A stretch of DNA of 64,000 nt, taken from NCBI RefSeq assembly GCF_016097555.1, contig NC_054713.1:8664677-8728676 (forward strand). Reading direction: 5' to 3'. Below the pieces are notes generated by a model that did no database searches, had not been told where the DNA came from, and worked only from the letters and a program-made list of their open reading frames with translations. Shown in pieces: positions 46,757-58,500 of this stretch (positions are counted from its first letter, which is position 1; the number at the start of each line of letters is the position of its first letter). The stretch comes from Gigantopelta aegis (Eukaryota > Mollusca > Gastropoda > Neomphalida > Peltospiridae). The position numbers and the translations under genes are program-made.

Positions 46757-46883
46757 GGGGCACGCGCCGTCAGCGCCACCTATAAGTGTGCCCTGATCCC
46801 ATACACTAGATCCGGCCTCGATGGAAGGTCTTACTACAGAGCTGTAGTGAATAATGCGGGGCCGCTGTTCGTGGAAAGTGAAT
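46757..46883 (+). CDS. Candidate exon, unrecognised, possible beta-sandwich module
   Basis: Open frame with GC-rich third positions, unlike its AT-rich surroundings. It passes through SATYKCALIPYT and SYYRAVVNNAGPL to VESEC and ends at a consensus donor (GAAT then GTGAGT, phase 1). The Y-K-C and Y-Y-R-A-V...N-A-G text is reminiscent of Ig/FN3-like folds, but too weak to assign. The acceptor is uncertain: the AG at 46755-46756 has a poor pyrimidine tract and gives phase 0. It might belong to the same gene as 33674-33835. Confidence 0.35.
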
Positions 46884-47022
46884 GTGAGTAAAATATCTAT
46901 CCCGGATAGCCTCGCAGAATAGAATGGCTAGATGGAAGGATGAAATAATGAAGGAATTAATAAATTAATCGAGGAGTGAACGGGTGAAAGAAGTGTGAAT
47001 GAGTGAGTGAGTGACAAAACGA

Positions 47023-47355
47023 ATGAAAGAAAGAAAGAAATATTTTATTTAATGGCGCAATCAACACATTTTTATTTACGGTTATGTGGCGTCAGACATA
47101 TGATTAAGGACCACACAGATATTGAAAGAGGAAACCCGCTGTTGCCACTTCATGGGCTACTCTTTTCGATTTACAGCAAGGGATCTTTCATATGCACCAC
47201 CCCACAGACAGGATAGTAAATACCACGGCCTTTGTTATGCCAGTCATGGTGCACTGGCTGGAATGAGAAATACCCCAATGGGCCCACTGACTGGAATCGA
47301 TCCCAGACCGACCGCGCATCGAGCGAGCGCTTTAACACTGGGCTACGTCCAGCTC
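47023..47355 (-). mobile_element. SINE, head A / tail 1, complete
   Basis: AAAG tail, tail 1, body and complete head A; flanked by 'gaatga' on both sides within a GAAT-rich context. Confidence 0.9.
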
Positions 47356-47424
47356 TGAATGAATGACTGAATAGTTAAAGAAACCTCAGCTCATCAGAAC
47401 ATATATCAACTAATGGGTGGCTGG

Positions 47425-47640
47425 AAAAAGAAAGAAGTGCTGTATTGAAAGATGCATTCAACACATTTTAGTTACGATTATATGGCGTCAGACATATGGC
47501 TAAGAACAGCTAAAATAATTAGAGAGGAAACCCGCTGCCTCCACTGCATGGACTACTCATTTCGATTATTATTATTATTTGTTTGGTTGGTTGGTTAGGT
47601 GTTTTTTTTTTTTTTTTTTTTTTTTTGGGGGGGGGGGGTG
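47425..47640 (-). mobile_element. SINE tail-1 fragment and T/G homopolymer
   Basis: Degenerate reverse tail 1 up to 'gactactcatttcgatta', then ATT repeats, T run, G run and TTTG repeats. Confidence 0.75.
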
Positions 47641-47689
47641 TTTGTTTGTTTGTTTGTTTGTTTGTTGTTGTTGTTTTTTTGTTTTTTAC

Positions 47690-48180
47690 AATATAGCCGA
47701 TGACTACTAAATGAATGTACTCTAGTTGTGTCTAGGGTCTTCACGAGTACTCGAGTTTTGGGACACGGGCTGAGTCTAGCAACGCACGGGTACTCGAGTC
47801 AACACTCTCACAGGACTCGCGTACCCGTGCAAGGAAGAGCACGCTCATTTAATTATATTTTGTACGTCATTTTGCCATATTATGCTTGCCGCCGATTACA
47901 TTTTAGAGCTATGAGACATGGAGGGAAAAGAAAAGCCGAATGCCACAGTGTGGAACGCAGTATAATATGGGCCAGTGTATCAATGGCATGATTTGACAGC
48001 CATGTTCAGCACTGGAATTAAGATGCATAATGCTATTTTACTTTATTCCTTAGTCTCGTTATTATCTAGGGTCGGGTACTCGGGTCCGGGTCGAGTTTGA
48101 CCCTTAGGTACTCGAGTCCAATATTTTAGACTCGTGGGGGCCCTAGTTGTGTCGTTAAATAAAACAAACTTTTAACTTTA
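47690..48180 (+). mobile_element. SINE tail 2 split by a hAT-like MITE
   Basis: 'atagccgatgactac ... ctctagttgtgtc', then after the insertion 'gttgtgtcgttaaataaaac', completing tail 2. Confidence 0.82.
47733..48145. mobile_element. hAT-like MITE with perfect 8-bp TSD
   Basis: Ends TAGGGTCTTCACGAGT and ACTCGTGGGGGCCCTA, TSD gttgtgtc at 47725-47732 and 48146-48153. Repeated 'actcgagt' and 'actcggg' motifs lie near both ends, reminiscent of subterminal transposase-binding repeats. Confidence 0.88.
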
Positions 48181-48489
48181 CTTTGTCACGGTTGCTTACA
48201 CAACAATAGTTGGTGTATAGGTGTATTATCATAGTGTCAGATATCACATTTGGTTATTTTTATATCTATTTAAAACACGTGTACATTGCATAAATTATAA
48301 TGTATCTTATACTAGTATATAATTTGTGTAAACTTACTTATGCGCTTTTGATCTCTTCCGGATGTGCTACTGCCAACCTGGATTCATATGTTTACATTTT
48401 TATTTATGAATATAAATGTATTGTATTACTTACTTCACTTTTTGACCAATGGGCACAAGGCATGGCATACGCTATGCCTCTTTCTGGTG

Positions 48490-49590
<1,101 letters not shown>

Positions 49591-50249
49591 TCTATATCCG
49601 TCTGCCTGTACCCCCACCCCTCTTAAAACGGAAACGCAGCAGGGCGAAAAATGAGAGAGAGAGACAGAGAGGAGAGAGAGAGAGCGAGAGAGAGAGAGAG
49701 CGAGGAGAGAGAGAGAAAGAAGAGAAGAGCTCGATCTCGCGATAGCGATCGAGATAGATAGCTATCATCGAGAGCGATAGAGAGATCTATCTCTCATCTG
49801 AGGTGTGTGTCTGGGTAGAGTGACGGCTGCCGGTCAAAACCAACCCAAACGGAAGATCGCGTCGAGATACTCCATAAAGAAAGCCTGAAATCGAGCGACC
49901 CTTCATCTCTCGAGAACTCATCTCCCATAAGCGCTATGCCCTCTCTCTCCAAGACGAGAGAGAGAGAGAGAGAGAGAGCCTCCCCCATTCTTTCACCGCT
50001 TAACTCAAATTAACCCTCTCCCCCTCTCTCACCAAGATCCCATTCCTTATCATACTCTCTCCCCTACCTCCCTCGTTGTATCCCTCGTGTAGAGAGATAG
50101 AGATGAGAGAAATAGCGCGAGAGAAAGAGATACATCACTACCCGAAGATCTATTATATCTAGATCATTCTATATATCTCTCTCTCTCTTCTCTCTCTCTG
50201 CTCTCTCTCTCTCTTTCTCTCTTCTCGCTTTCTTTTTGATATCGATTTT
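49591..50249. repeat. Irregular GA/CT low-complexity spacer
   Basis: Disordered GA, GATA, TCTC and 'gagatctatctctc' sequence with many one-base irregularities. It looks unlike the clean microsatellites elsewhere in the window and may reflect poor base calling or misassembly. Confidence 0.6.
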
Positions 50250-51640
50250 TATTTGAATAAAATTAAGAACTCCTATGATAATTTTGATCCTAAAACCCCC
50301 ATCAAAAACATTGTTAACTCTAAGTCCATTAAAACTCTGGTGACTTTTGTACCACGTTTTCGTAACATTTTCACGCCTTGTTTGTTTTCAACAAAATGTC
50401 ATTTTACATGGGCGGACCTCTTTTGGTAATCGCAACGAATGTCTTTCTTTCATCAGTGCGTCACGGCTGCTACATCAAATACTATCCTTGTGTGTTGGGA
50501 GTACATATTAATCATAAAAGGAGACAAAAAGAGAGGACGTTGGGAGGGGATGGGGAGGGGGAAGGGAGAGAGAGAGAGAGAGAGAGTCGATAGAGAGGAG
50601 AGAGAGATGAGAGAAGAGGAGAGAGATAGAGAAGAGACTATTTTACCTCTCTTTCTTTTTTTCTTTTTCTTTGTCTCTTTTCCTTTTTCTATCCCTCGTC
50701 ATTCGAAGCTCTATCCACCAGCCGTTCTGTCTCTATAGCTCTTTCTTTTTCTCATGTTTTTTCTCCCTACATTTTAGAGCGACCTCCCATTAACGGTTGT
50801 AATTTACGGAATAACACAATATTTTGGCACGCTTGTGATGGCTGTAGTCGACTGGACCTAAGCATAAAAATACTATTACGAAATGCGGCATCGGAAAAGG
50901 AGAAGCGGTCAGAACGATGAGAAACTGTTTAAACAGTCTTACGTATTATATTATTATAGATTGCAAACGTGTTGTTGATTAACTTAGCAAAGAGACAGTC
51001 AATAATGTTTGTCAGATGACGATAAACGAAAACACGGAGAATATGATTACGATGAACAATTCCAATAAATTGCACATGTTAATTTTATAACAGTAAATGT
51101 TTAATTTAAGAGCGTCAAGCATGGACAAAACTCGTGCAGACTTTTTGTTTCTGTGTGCTATAGCCGTATGCCTGCACCCCAACCGGCACCACCTTCATCT
51201 CTCTCTCTCTCTCTCTCTCCTCTCTCACGGCTCGGTCTCTCTCTCCATCGCTCCTCAGCGGCTTAGACTCCTCGCACCTCGGCCACGCCCTTCGCCTGGC
51301 TCAGCGGAGTACAAGTCCTCAGGTAATCTCGAATCCTCGCAAGGCATTTGCGCATGCCGAGAGTATTAGCAGGAGATCTCTCTCTCTCTACTCTCGTGCA
51401 TCGTCCTCTTGTGTCCTCCTCCCGTCCGTCTTAGCTGCGAGGCGTTCCCCCAGTCTCCCGTCTCCTCTCACAAACACCGACCTCATTCTGAGACTCTTCC
51501 CTCGGTCCTCGAGATCCTCCTCCGAGGAGAGCTCCTATCTCAGTGTCAAGTTCTCTATCCTCTCGTCCTCTCCTCTCTCGTCTCCTCTCTCTCTCTCTCT
51601 CTCTCCAATTCTCGATCCCACTCGATTGCGCAACTGCATT
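50250..51640. repeat. Duplicated block, copy 2, and noisy CT-rich tail
   Basis: Matches 48490-49590 with frequent single-base indels ('gatcctaaaacccc', 'ctctaagtccatt'). The GA part is again irregular. From about 51.19 to 51.64 kb a disordered CT-rich stretch follows. Confidence 0.75.
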
Positions 51641-52120
51641 AATATTACTCTTGGAGTCTTTCTTGTTATTTATACTTTTAAATTGCAACACGTTAGCTAA
51701 TAGGAAAACACTAATATATAATTCTTATATAAAATATACAAAAATTAATGTTTCGCGCAACGAAGATGGGAGAAAATAATAATTTGAGATAGGGGAGACA
51801 ATCCAAGTTATAATGTTATGTATCCATGAGTTATCTAAATGTTGCCGCTCATAACATAGAAATAGAGGGCCGAATTTACGAAGCTTGTTGTTGTTGTGGG
51901 GCGGGGTGTGTGTGTGTGGGTGGGGGGGGGGTATTAATTTTATTATTATTATTATTATTATTAAACACTCATGCGTCTAAGCATTAAAAATACATACAGG
52001 TTCATGCATGTAAGACGGACACACGCTTTGTAAATTTGGCCCATACTGGTGTCGTTTATTCGAGCACACTCCGAAGCAACAGTCAAAGGAGGGATTTTCT
52101 AAAACAGAAGAAAAACAAAG
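51641..52120. other. 5' flank of DCPS
   Basis: Contains a TG/G-rich patch (51896-51932) and an ATT run (51941-51962). The stretch before the start codon ends 'gaagaaaaacaaag'. No TATA box or CpG island is evident by eye, so no promoter is called. Confidence 0.5.
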
Positions 52121-52457
52121 ATGTCAGCGCCCATAGACACGATGTGTGAAAATAATGAAACTTTGACAGGTAAGAAACGGCGATTGGAAAGTGGTGTCCC
52201 GTCAGATACTGGTACAGACGAGACATTTTCAGGATTTTCAGTGGACAAAATCCTCCGAGAGGATACGCGACACAAAGTTATCACGTTGCAGGGGAAATTC
52301 GAGGGAAGTGAAGACAAAGCCGTTTTGCTTCTTGAAAAACGACCGTTTGATAGGGACAGCGTTAACAAACTGTTGTCGACGGTCACGAGAACGAAACAGA
52401 CGTTGAAGAATGATATTTACAGCACGTTCGATACAGTTCCAGATCCGGCATTTGCAG
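52121..52457 (+). CDS. DCPS: DCPS exon 1 (residues 1-112 plus one base)
   Basis: Starts at the ATG after 'gaaaaacaaag' ([11 protein letters not shown]) and ends at GCAG before GTGGGA. It contains [13 protein letters not shown] and NDIYSTF, matching the vertebrate N-terminal domain. An upstream non-coding exon cannot be excluded. Another ATG at codon 8 is less likely as start because both lie in the same frame and the first has the better A-rich context. Confidence 0.95.
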
Positions 52458-52500
52458 GTGGGATTTTTTGTTGTAGAATTGTTTTATTCCCTTACCCCCA

Positions 52501-52541
<41 letters not shown>

Positions 52542-55500
52542 AGTTCGGCATGAGTTCGACCCGTACCTCCCTTTCAGTGGTTAGGGCATTTTTAGGGATA
52601 GGGTTAGGGTTAGTCTTTAGAGCCTTTGATATAGAGTGGTACAGGTTGAACTTTTTCTACTATTTCATCAAGATAAACGTCTCCGGCACAACATTTATTA
52701 TTGTGATGTTTATTGCTGTGCCATCAGAGGTCCAATAAATGTCAAAATGGAAAAAAACGGACCGTAGATGTTTACCTTGGTGAATTAACCCCCCTCCCCC
52801 CATACACACACACACACAATCAGTCAATTCATACCATACTGCCAGGTTATTTTGTACTATAATGCCTGGTAGTTTCAATTTTGCAGCTCTAGATAAAGAT
52901 AATTACATCATCGAAAATATGATCAATATGAAAACAGACCGCAACCATGTTTTCGCCAAAAGATAAGTAAAACTTTAACAAGTATATAATATCAGAGTAA
53001 AATGTCTAAATAGAACTTTATAAAATGTTTCTTGGTACATCTTATAAAACACTTTATTTAAAAGGAAAGTAAAAATTTATAAGAAAACATTACAATCATA
53101 CCAACAATTAAAAAAAAAGAAGAGAAAGGTCGCTCACATGATTAACATCTAGATTGGGTGGGATCTCTATCAGCCTTTTATACACAGCACATAAACACAT
53201 TGTCGAAAAAAAGTAGAAAAACAGTTACTATCGGCGAATCCCGAACACCCTGATATATTAATACAAAAATTCCCGAATGTACAAGTTTGCGATGTTAATA
53301 TTGTTATGACTATGAGGCACTTTTTTTTCCCTTTTACATGGAAAATACTAAGTACTTTTTTTTTTTAAATTTGGTTTGTTCCAAATAAAATGTGTCATTA
53401 ATGCATGAATTAAAAAGCAGAGGAAAATAATTTTCAAACCTGGTATTTCTGCTTATCATATATTTTATAACAGCATACATCAATGAATTTAAATACTGTT
53501 TTGAGTTTCATAAGTAGGAACATTGCCTCTCAAGCTTTGAATTTTAGTAAAGTTTTTACATCAGATTATTAGGGGCCATCCATAATTTTCAACATTTTCA
53601 CAAGTGTACAAAGAATACACTTTTGACCACCCCCTCCCCCCTCCTAAAAGTGTACATCCCCAAATGAAAAAAGTTGATCGACATTTTTCATTTTCAAAAA
53701 AGTGTACGCTGGCCCCTTAAAGGTAGGGTCAACTCAAATAAGAGCCTTATGTGTTGGAAAGATGCATACCCGGACCACCAACACATACTGATACTTTAGC
53801 AAATGAAAAATGTGTAATTTTAGAGTTAATAAAAAAACCATGATTATTCCTGCTAACTGGGGGCAGCCATTTTTTTTCTTTTTTGTGACGTCCAGTGGAA
53901 TAGCTTGGGGCGAAGTGACGTCAGCTCCTGACCATCTCCTGTACATGTACAGTGTAAACAAAAGCAGTAATTTTCAACAAGGCGCTTCTCTTTGATAACA
54001 GCATAAATGACTTAATAATATAATAAACTATTAAACTAAATATATTTCAAGTTGCATTAATGGAACAAAATGGGGTTATAGTATTTTTCTCTGTTAAATA
54101 ATCCAAAGGAAAAATGTACACTATTAGGCCTATTGATATGCTACATTGGAGCAAAAACGACAACCCACGATACCCAAGTGATAATTTTCTTTTCTTTGGG
54201 ACTACGTAATTGGTCAGTTCTGTGGTTTTAGATGGAAAAGTCTACTTAATCAATAGTTTTACAGAACTATTTACAGTAATAAACCATGTCTAGACAGCGT
54301 CAATTAATTGGCTCGTCTGGTTACCAGTCAAATACACACCTGCCAATCAAGAATCACAGGTAGAAGCAACTAACAGCATAGACCAATTAACTAAGAAAAC
54401 ACTCCGTGTATCATTTCAGTATGTAGGTTAATGCATGGACAAAACATTGTTAATTATTTTGACTTGTTGTGTAGCCACTTTGACAATGATATTTTATTTT
54501 GTATTGAAAAATAATATATATATAGTGCTGGATATACTTACTGCTAGCTTACTGAGATGTGTATTATTACAGAACATTGCAATGTATGACTATTTATCAT
54601 CCCGCAAAAACCAGGTAGATTGTGTTTCTCTAGTTCTAAGGCTCATTCCTGACATTACATGTTAAGTATTACGTAACCACCAGCTCGCCAGAGGGCGTAC
54701 TCACTGAGATGGTACAAAATGGCTGCACCCGTTATATATAATAGCTGTCACATTTAACTGTTTTATTAAATAACTATACGATTATACTTGTTGATATTAA
54801 GCAATAATGTGCATTGTATACCGTTGAATATGCATACCAGGCCAAATGCCTTAATTGTCCCTTCCTTTAACCCCCTCCCCCTGCGTACGGTTTGTACGCT
54901 CGTGAAAATGTTGAAAATTATGGATGGCCCCTTACTATATTAATTAGCATAAAAATTTACTTTCTGATGTAATACTCAACAGGCAATTACAGATACTAAT
55001 ACTATTAATTATTACTAGTCACCCAGATATAAATTGTTTCTCTTATAAACTTGTACACTTCATGCTTTTCAAAGTTCATTACTATTTGTACCAATGGGTA
55101 AACCGTTTATACACACACACTTACATTTAGATCAGGGCTTCTAGATTATGGTAGCCCCACTCCCATGGCTAGTGATATTCAATGTTGGGCTAGTAAATAA
55201 CTACTATTGCCATGCCATACAGGGCTTCTAGATTATGGTAGCCCCACTCCCATGGCTAGTGATATTCAATGTTGGGCTAGTAAATAACTACTATTGCCAT
55301 GCCAGACAGGGCTTCTAGATTATGGTAGCCCCACTCCCATGGCTAGTGATATTCAATGTTGGGCTAGTAAATAACTACTATTGCCATGCCCGGCGGCTAG
55401 TGAAATTGTTTTTGTCAAATGTTGCAGTTAAGTTTATTTTGTAAATATGAATATCCTGCCCTCACCCCACCCCTCCAATGTTAGTGTTTTAAGCTCTACA

Positions 55501-58500
55501 TCTCCCTCTTTAGGTGACATCTGATTATTATTATTATTTAGTAAAATTGTATTAACTAAAGGTAAAGTAGGGCTAGTGAACTTTTAATTGTGGCTAGTAC
55601 ATTTTAAAAATCACTGATCCCATGGCTAGTGGATTTTATAAAAATTCTAGAAGCCCTGATTTAGACATATTAGACATGCACACACATGTATAGACACATT
55701 CATGTATACACTATATCGGTATATAAACATGGCTCCTAATTTTGCTATTTGGCATCTAAAAAAAGAGAAGTAGGTGCCATCTGGCTCCTGGACAGAGAAG
55801 TTAACGTAGAGAGCTGATGTATGTTCAGACATGGGGTGGGATCAATGTTTCTTATTAAATCAAGCCTATACATGTAGCTCTGTGTAGTAAATTTGGCTAA
55901 ATTATCTATAAAACATAATTTTTTTATAGAAACATATTTTCTTAAATAATATCAATTATTACATAAGAATAATTTCTCTATGTTAAAAAAACAATTTGGT
56001 AATTATTTAAAAAATTAAATAAATATTTTTTCTGAAGAACATAGATACATGTAAAGTCTGCATGCAAAAATCCAAAACATAAAAAAGTTAAGGTTTGTTT
56101 TGTTCAACGACACAAATTGGCAAAGCTAGACATTATTATTAATTATTTCCATTAATCTCTTTTATTATAAATTATAGGAACCACTAAATTTGATAATTTT
56201 TATTATTCTCTTCTAGGATTCAAGACAACGATGATTTATCCAGCAACCGAGAAACACATTATGAAGTATTCTGACCAAGAGGTGTGGGTGGTCCGAGAGA
56301 CACCTGAACTCTACAACAGTGTAACGCTGCCGTCCATTGAAGCAAGCAACTTCAGCATTCAGGTAAACACGAATATAAGACACGTTTCTATACAGGCGTT
56401 ATGTGAGCTATGACATTTAAAAGGACATTCCTGAGTTTGCTTCATTGTAAGATGTTTCCAATTTCTACGATTAAACTTACATATTAAATATATTTTCTTC
56501 TTTAGAATATCAGTGTCTATATTATTCTGGTCCAATTAATATTTGTAAGAAGCCCAAACTGCATTTTGTCTTCAAATAATTTCGTATGTACGAAAATGTG
56601 TTTTTTTAGGAAATAAAATGAAATTTAACCTAGTACAAATATTAGAACGTTCAGAAACACGTTTAATATACACCCACTAATATTTTAAGCAGAAAAATAT
56701 ATTTGATATGTAATTACAGTCGTCAAAAAATTCTTTTGAGTTGATAACATCTTAAAAATTGCAGCAAACTCAGGAATGTTCCTTTAAAGTTGCAGACCAT
56801 AGTATCAGCCCATGAAAATTAAAACTGAATTTAGAAATATACAAACCTGCAACACATTTGGATTTAAGGTTAAAACCGAAAAACTATAGTCTGTGATGTT
56901 TAAATTTATCCATGTTTCACAGAGTTGTTTCCCTTGAACTTAGGAGACTTGTATGCAGGCAGGGGGTCGGGGGTGGCGGGGGGGATTCTAGCCCCCCCCC
57001 TCCTCCAATAATTCTGAATCAAAAATATTACTGGTAGTAAATCTTAAGCCAGAGATGAATTTTTCTTGTAGAATGAATGAATGAATGTTTAACGACACCC
57101 CAGCACGAAAAATACATCAGCTATTGGGTGTCAAACTATGCCGGTAATGCAAACAAATAAAGTGATGATCAACATTAGTATAAAAATTCAAGATTTAAAT
57201 AAAAACAGTGTAAAGAACTGTGCAAAAATACAAATATCAAAGATAGATACTAACTTTTACTCCAAATTTCAATTGTATCTCAAAGAAAACAAGGGGATTT
57301 GTGCTGTATTGGCCATTCTCACAGAGAATGTTACACCCCCGCACCACAGTGAGGTTACAGCACGCGCAGGAGTTTTCTTGTAGAATGCAGGAAATTGCGT
57401 TTCAGGAAATCTGGTTTTCAAAAGTTTATGTGGGAGCATACCCCCAAAACCCCACTAGAAACTTTGCTTTGCTCCCCTTGATCGGTCAGCCCCCACCCTG
57501 CCTCCAATGTCTACTTGCTTCCACCGTGCCTGGTATTGCCTGGTAGGGGACATGTATTGCTTTAGGGGTACTCTCAGAATGCTTGTTAAATCGACTTCTG
57601 CATCTGTTAGGAGCAGGACGTAGTCCAGTGGTAAAGCACTTGCTTGAGGCACGGTCGGTTTGGGATCGATCCCCGTCGGTGGGCCCATTGGGCTATTTCT
57701 CGCTCCAGCTAGTGCACCATGACTGGTACATCAAAGGCCGTGGTATGTTCTGTCCTGTCTATGGGGTGGTGCATATAAAAGATCCCTTGCTGCTAATCGA
57801 AAAGAGTAGGCCATGAAGTGGCGACAGCGGGTTCCCTCCCTCAATATTTGTGTGGTCCTTAACCATGTGTCCGACGCCATATAACCGTAAATAAAATGTG
57901 TTGAGTGTGTTGTTAAATAAAATATTTTCCTTTTTAACTGTATCTGTTCTTCTGTCTGTGATGTTGTAGTGGGTGTACAACATCCTGGAGAAGAAGACTG
58001 AAGCTGACCGGATTGTGTTTGAGGATTCCGACCCGGAGAACGGGTTTCTCCTCCTTCCCGACATGAAGTGGGACCGGAAGGATCTCGACAGCCTGTATCT
58101 GGTTGCCATAGCGAACAGACGCAGAATGAAATCTCTCCGAGACCTGGACGAGTCGAGTCTTCCTCTACTGAGGAACATCTTGAAGAAAGGAAAGGTGAGT
58201 GTGACAGAGCGCTAGATCATTATAACTTCTTTTCTTTCTTTTTTCCTTTTCTTTGCTTTTCATTACAGGTACGTGAGAGCTATGCGGAAACACGTAAATG
58301 CGCTTTTCCATTTAGTGTAAAACCCCAAAACAAAAAAACTAAAGTAGTATTTGGCGATCGCAAGTAGTATTCACACGTAGTACATTCCCCTTGGCTGGAT
58401 TTCGTCAGCTTCATTGCGATTGGCCAATTTTGTCCAATTCAGGATATGCTATTTGAAAGACTTTGTTCGACATGGGAAGAAAGAAGGTGAAGAGTAAGCT

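Larger units (their letters stand above)
52458..56216 (+). other. DCPS intron 1 (3.76 kb)
   Basis: Starts GTGGGA and ends at TTCTTCTAG. It holds a C homopolymer (about 52505-52541), a short 'agggttagggttag' patch, the Harbinger-like element, the hAT-like MITE with triplicated end, and AT-rich sequence. Confidence 0.9.
56363..57969 (+). other. DCPS intron 2 (1.6 kb)
   Basis: Starts GTAAAC and ends TGATGTTGTAG. Holds MITEs of families A and B, a SINE tail-3 stub (57074-57135), repeat Z and a complete head-A SINE. Confidence 0.9.

Noticed and set aside
52590-52616. Interstitial telomeric repeat (ttaggg)
   Set aside because: Only about three imperfect units; too short to indicate a telomere fusion.
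54435-54665. 76-codon frame inside the Harbinger-like element as a transposase remnant
   Set aside because: Hydrophobic composition with no DDE or MYB-like features.
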